Shown one piece after another: positions 63,369 to 64,000 of a stretch of DNA of 64,000 nucleotides. The translations under genes and the position numbers were made by a program. The stretch comes from Meiothermus sp. CFH 77666 (lineage in GTDB: Bacteria; Deinococcota; Deinococci; Deinococcales; Thermaceae). Positions within the stretch are counted from its first letter, which is position 1, and each line of letters opens with the position of its first letter. The notes below the pieces were generated by a model. It was not told the origin of the DNA. It did not search any database and saw only the letters and a program-made list of their open reading frames with translations. Location: positions 23,986 to 87,985 of the forward strand of contig NZ_JAGDFV010000014.1 in NCBI RefSeq assembly GCF_017497985.1, written 5' to 3'.

Positions 63369-63890
63369 GTGAACCTCGACTCCCCCCGCATCCTGGTGCT
63401 CAACGCCGGGTACGAGCCCCTGGGCCTGGCCAGCGTCAAGCGGGCCGTTATTCTGGTCATGAACGGAACCGCCGAGGTTGTCGAGGAAAGCGGCGAATAC
63501 CTACGAACTCCCAGCAAGCCCTACCCCGTTCCCAGCATCATCCGCCTCAAACGTCTGGTTCGCCGCCCTCCGGGGCGGCTTGCCCTTAACCGCCGCAACA
63601 TCCTGCGCCGCGACGCCTACACCTGCCAGTACTGCGGCAGGCGGGGGGGCGACCTTACCGTGGATCACGTCCTCCCCAAAAGCCGGGGGGGCCGCAGCAT
63701 CTGGGAAAACCTGGTAGCGGCCTGCCGCCCCTGCAACCTCAAGAAGAAGAACCGCACCCCCGAGGAAGCCGGCATGCGCCTGGCCCGCCGCCCCATCGCC
63801 CCACGCCACAGCCTTTTGCTGGTGGCCGATCTGCCCCACCTGCCCGAGGCCTGGCGCCTGTACCTGCCCGAGGTGGATCACCACCGCTAG
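63369..63890 (+). CDS. HNH endonuclease-domain protein
   Basis: A 173-aa HNH protein. The zinc-finger-like pairs are CQYC and CRPC; the catalytic core is LTVDHVLPKSRGG with WENLVAACRPCN. The N-terminal part LVLNAGYEPLGLASVKRAVILVMNGTAEVV is found in stand-alone HNH proteins common in Deinococcus-Thermus and Actinobacteria. The biological role is unknown, perhaps DNA repair. GTG start by leaderless logic. Confidence 0.88.
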   Translation: MNLDSPRILVLNAGYEPLGLASVKRAVILVMNGTAEVVEESGEYLRTPSKPYPVPSIIRLKRLVRRPPGRLALNRRNILRRDAYTCQYCGRRGGDLTVDHVLPKSRGGRSIWENLVAACRPCNLKKKNRTPEEAGMRLARRPIAPRHSLLLVADLPHLPEAWRLYLPEVDHHR

Positions 63891-63920
63891 CCCAAAACCT
63901 GCCCTAGACACCAAACGAAA

Positions 63921-63944
63921 CCCCCCACCTTTTAGGGTGGGGGG
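63921..63944 (-). terminator. Intrinsic terminator of the tRNA-Gly transcript
   Basis: CCCCCCACC pairs with GGTGGGGGG over nine bases with a 6-base loop. On the minus strand it is followed by TTTCGTTT. It lies just after the tRNA and tail to tail with the HNH gene; on the plus strand it has no T tract. Confidence 0.7.
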
Positions 63945-63958
63945 CAGGGAAGTTGCTA

Positions 63959-64000
<42 letters not shown>

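Overview
The window looks like a chromosomal segment of a member of the Thermaceae, most probably Meiothermus. The DNA is GC-rich and uses CTCGAG-type codon pairs heavily. The beta-galactosidase is of the Thermus A4 GH42 type. Several genes start 6 to 10 bases after a TANNNT -10 box with no Shine-Dalgarno sequence, which is the leaderless arrangement common in Deinococcus-Thermus. The genus is inferred; no search could be run.

Positions 1-4.1 kb (minus strand) hold a branched-chain amino-acid-type ABC importer: a Tat-type binding protein, LivH, LivF and LivG, followed by the start of an acyl-CoA ligase that runs off the left edge. Then come a DinB-like protein, the TldE/PmbA-TldD pair, an N-acetylmuramoyl-alanine amidase, a Ca2+/Na+ antiporter, holA, a DUF4160 protein, a c-heme/EF-hand protein, a cyclophilin, an alpha/beta hydrolase and ppsA, which is followed by a small frameshifted gene. 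Positions 18.3-25.9 kb form one tightly overlapping operon for a group 3b-type [NiFe] hydrogenase: HydB, a cNMP-domain protein, HydG, HydD, HydA, a maturation protease and a P2-type cation ATPase.

Positions 25.9-41.9 kb hold an orphan sugar-binding protein, a two-component system, and a galactoside-use cluster: a DeoR regulator with a putative palindromic operator, a sugar ABC importer, GH42 beta-galactosidase, GH36 alpha-galactosidase, galT, a metal-site-less M24 homologue and galK. At 42.2-43.2 kb lies a 1025-bp IS4-type element with 14-bp inverted repeats and a 6-bp target duplication; it has split an older dispersed repeat.

Positions 43.4-59.9 kb (minus strand) are a 16-kb cobalamin operon of 13 genes. 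It is read from a recognisable promoter through a cobalamin riboswitch, and most genes overlap by ATGA or GTGA. It encodes two sets of BtuF/BtuC sharing one ATPase, CobO, a [2Fe-2S] thioredoxin-fold protein, a CobN with the same kind of ferredoxin domain fused to its N terminus, a ChlI-ChlD-type chelatase motor, CobB, CbiB, a CobC/CobD-type decarboxylase and CobQ. The right end has a large lipoprotein of unknown function, Hsp33, an HNH endonuclease and the 3' half of tRNA-Gly.

The intergenic regions are unusually rich in repeats. They include a roughly 160-bp MITE-like element with terminal inverted repeats and 10-bp target duplications, and a dispersed repeat of about 105-180 bp present in five places. 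There are also two further palindromic elements and a 42-bp tandem repeat between the sugar-binding protein and permease genes.
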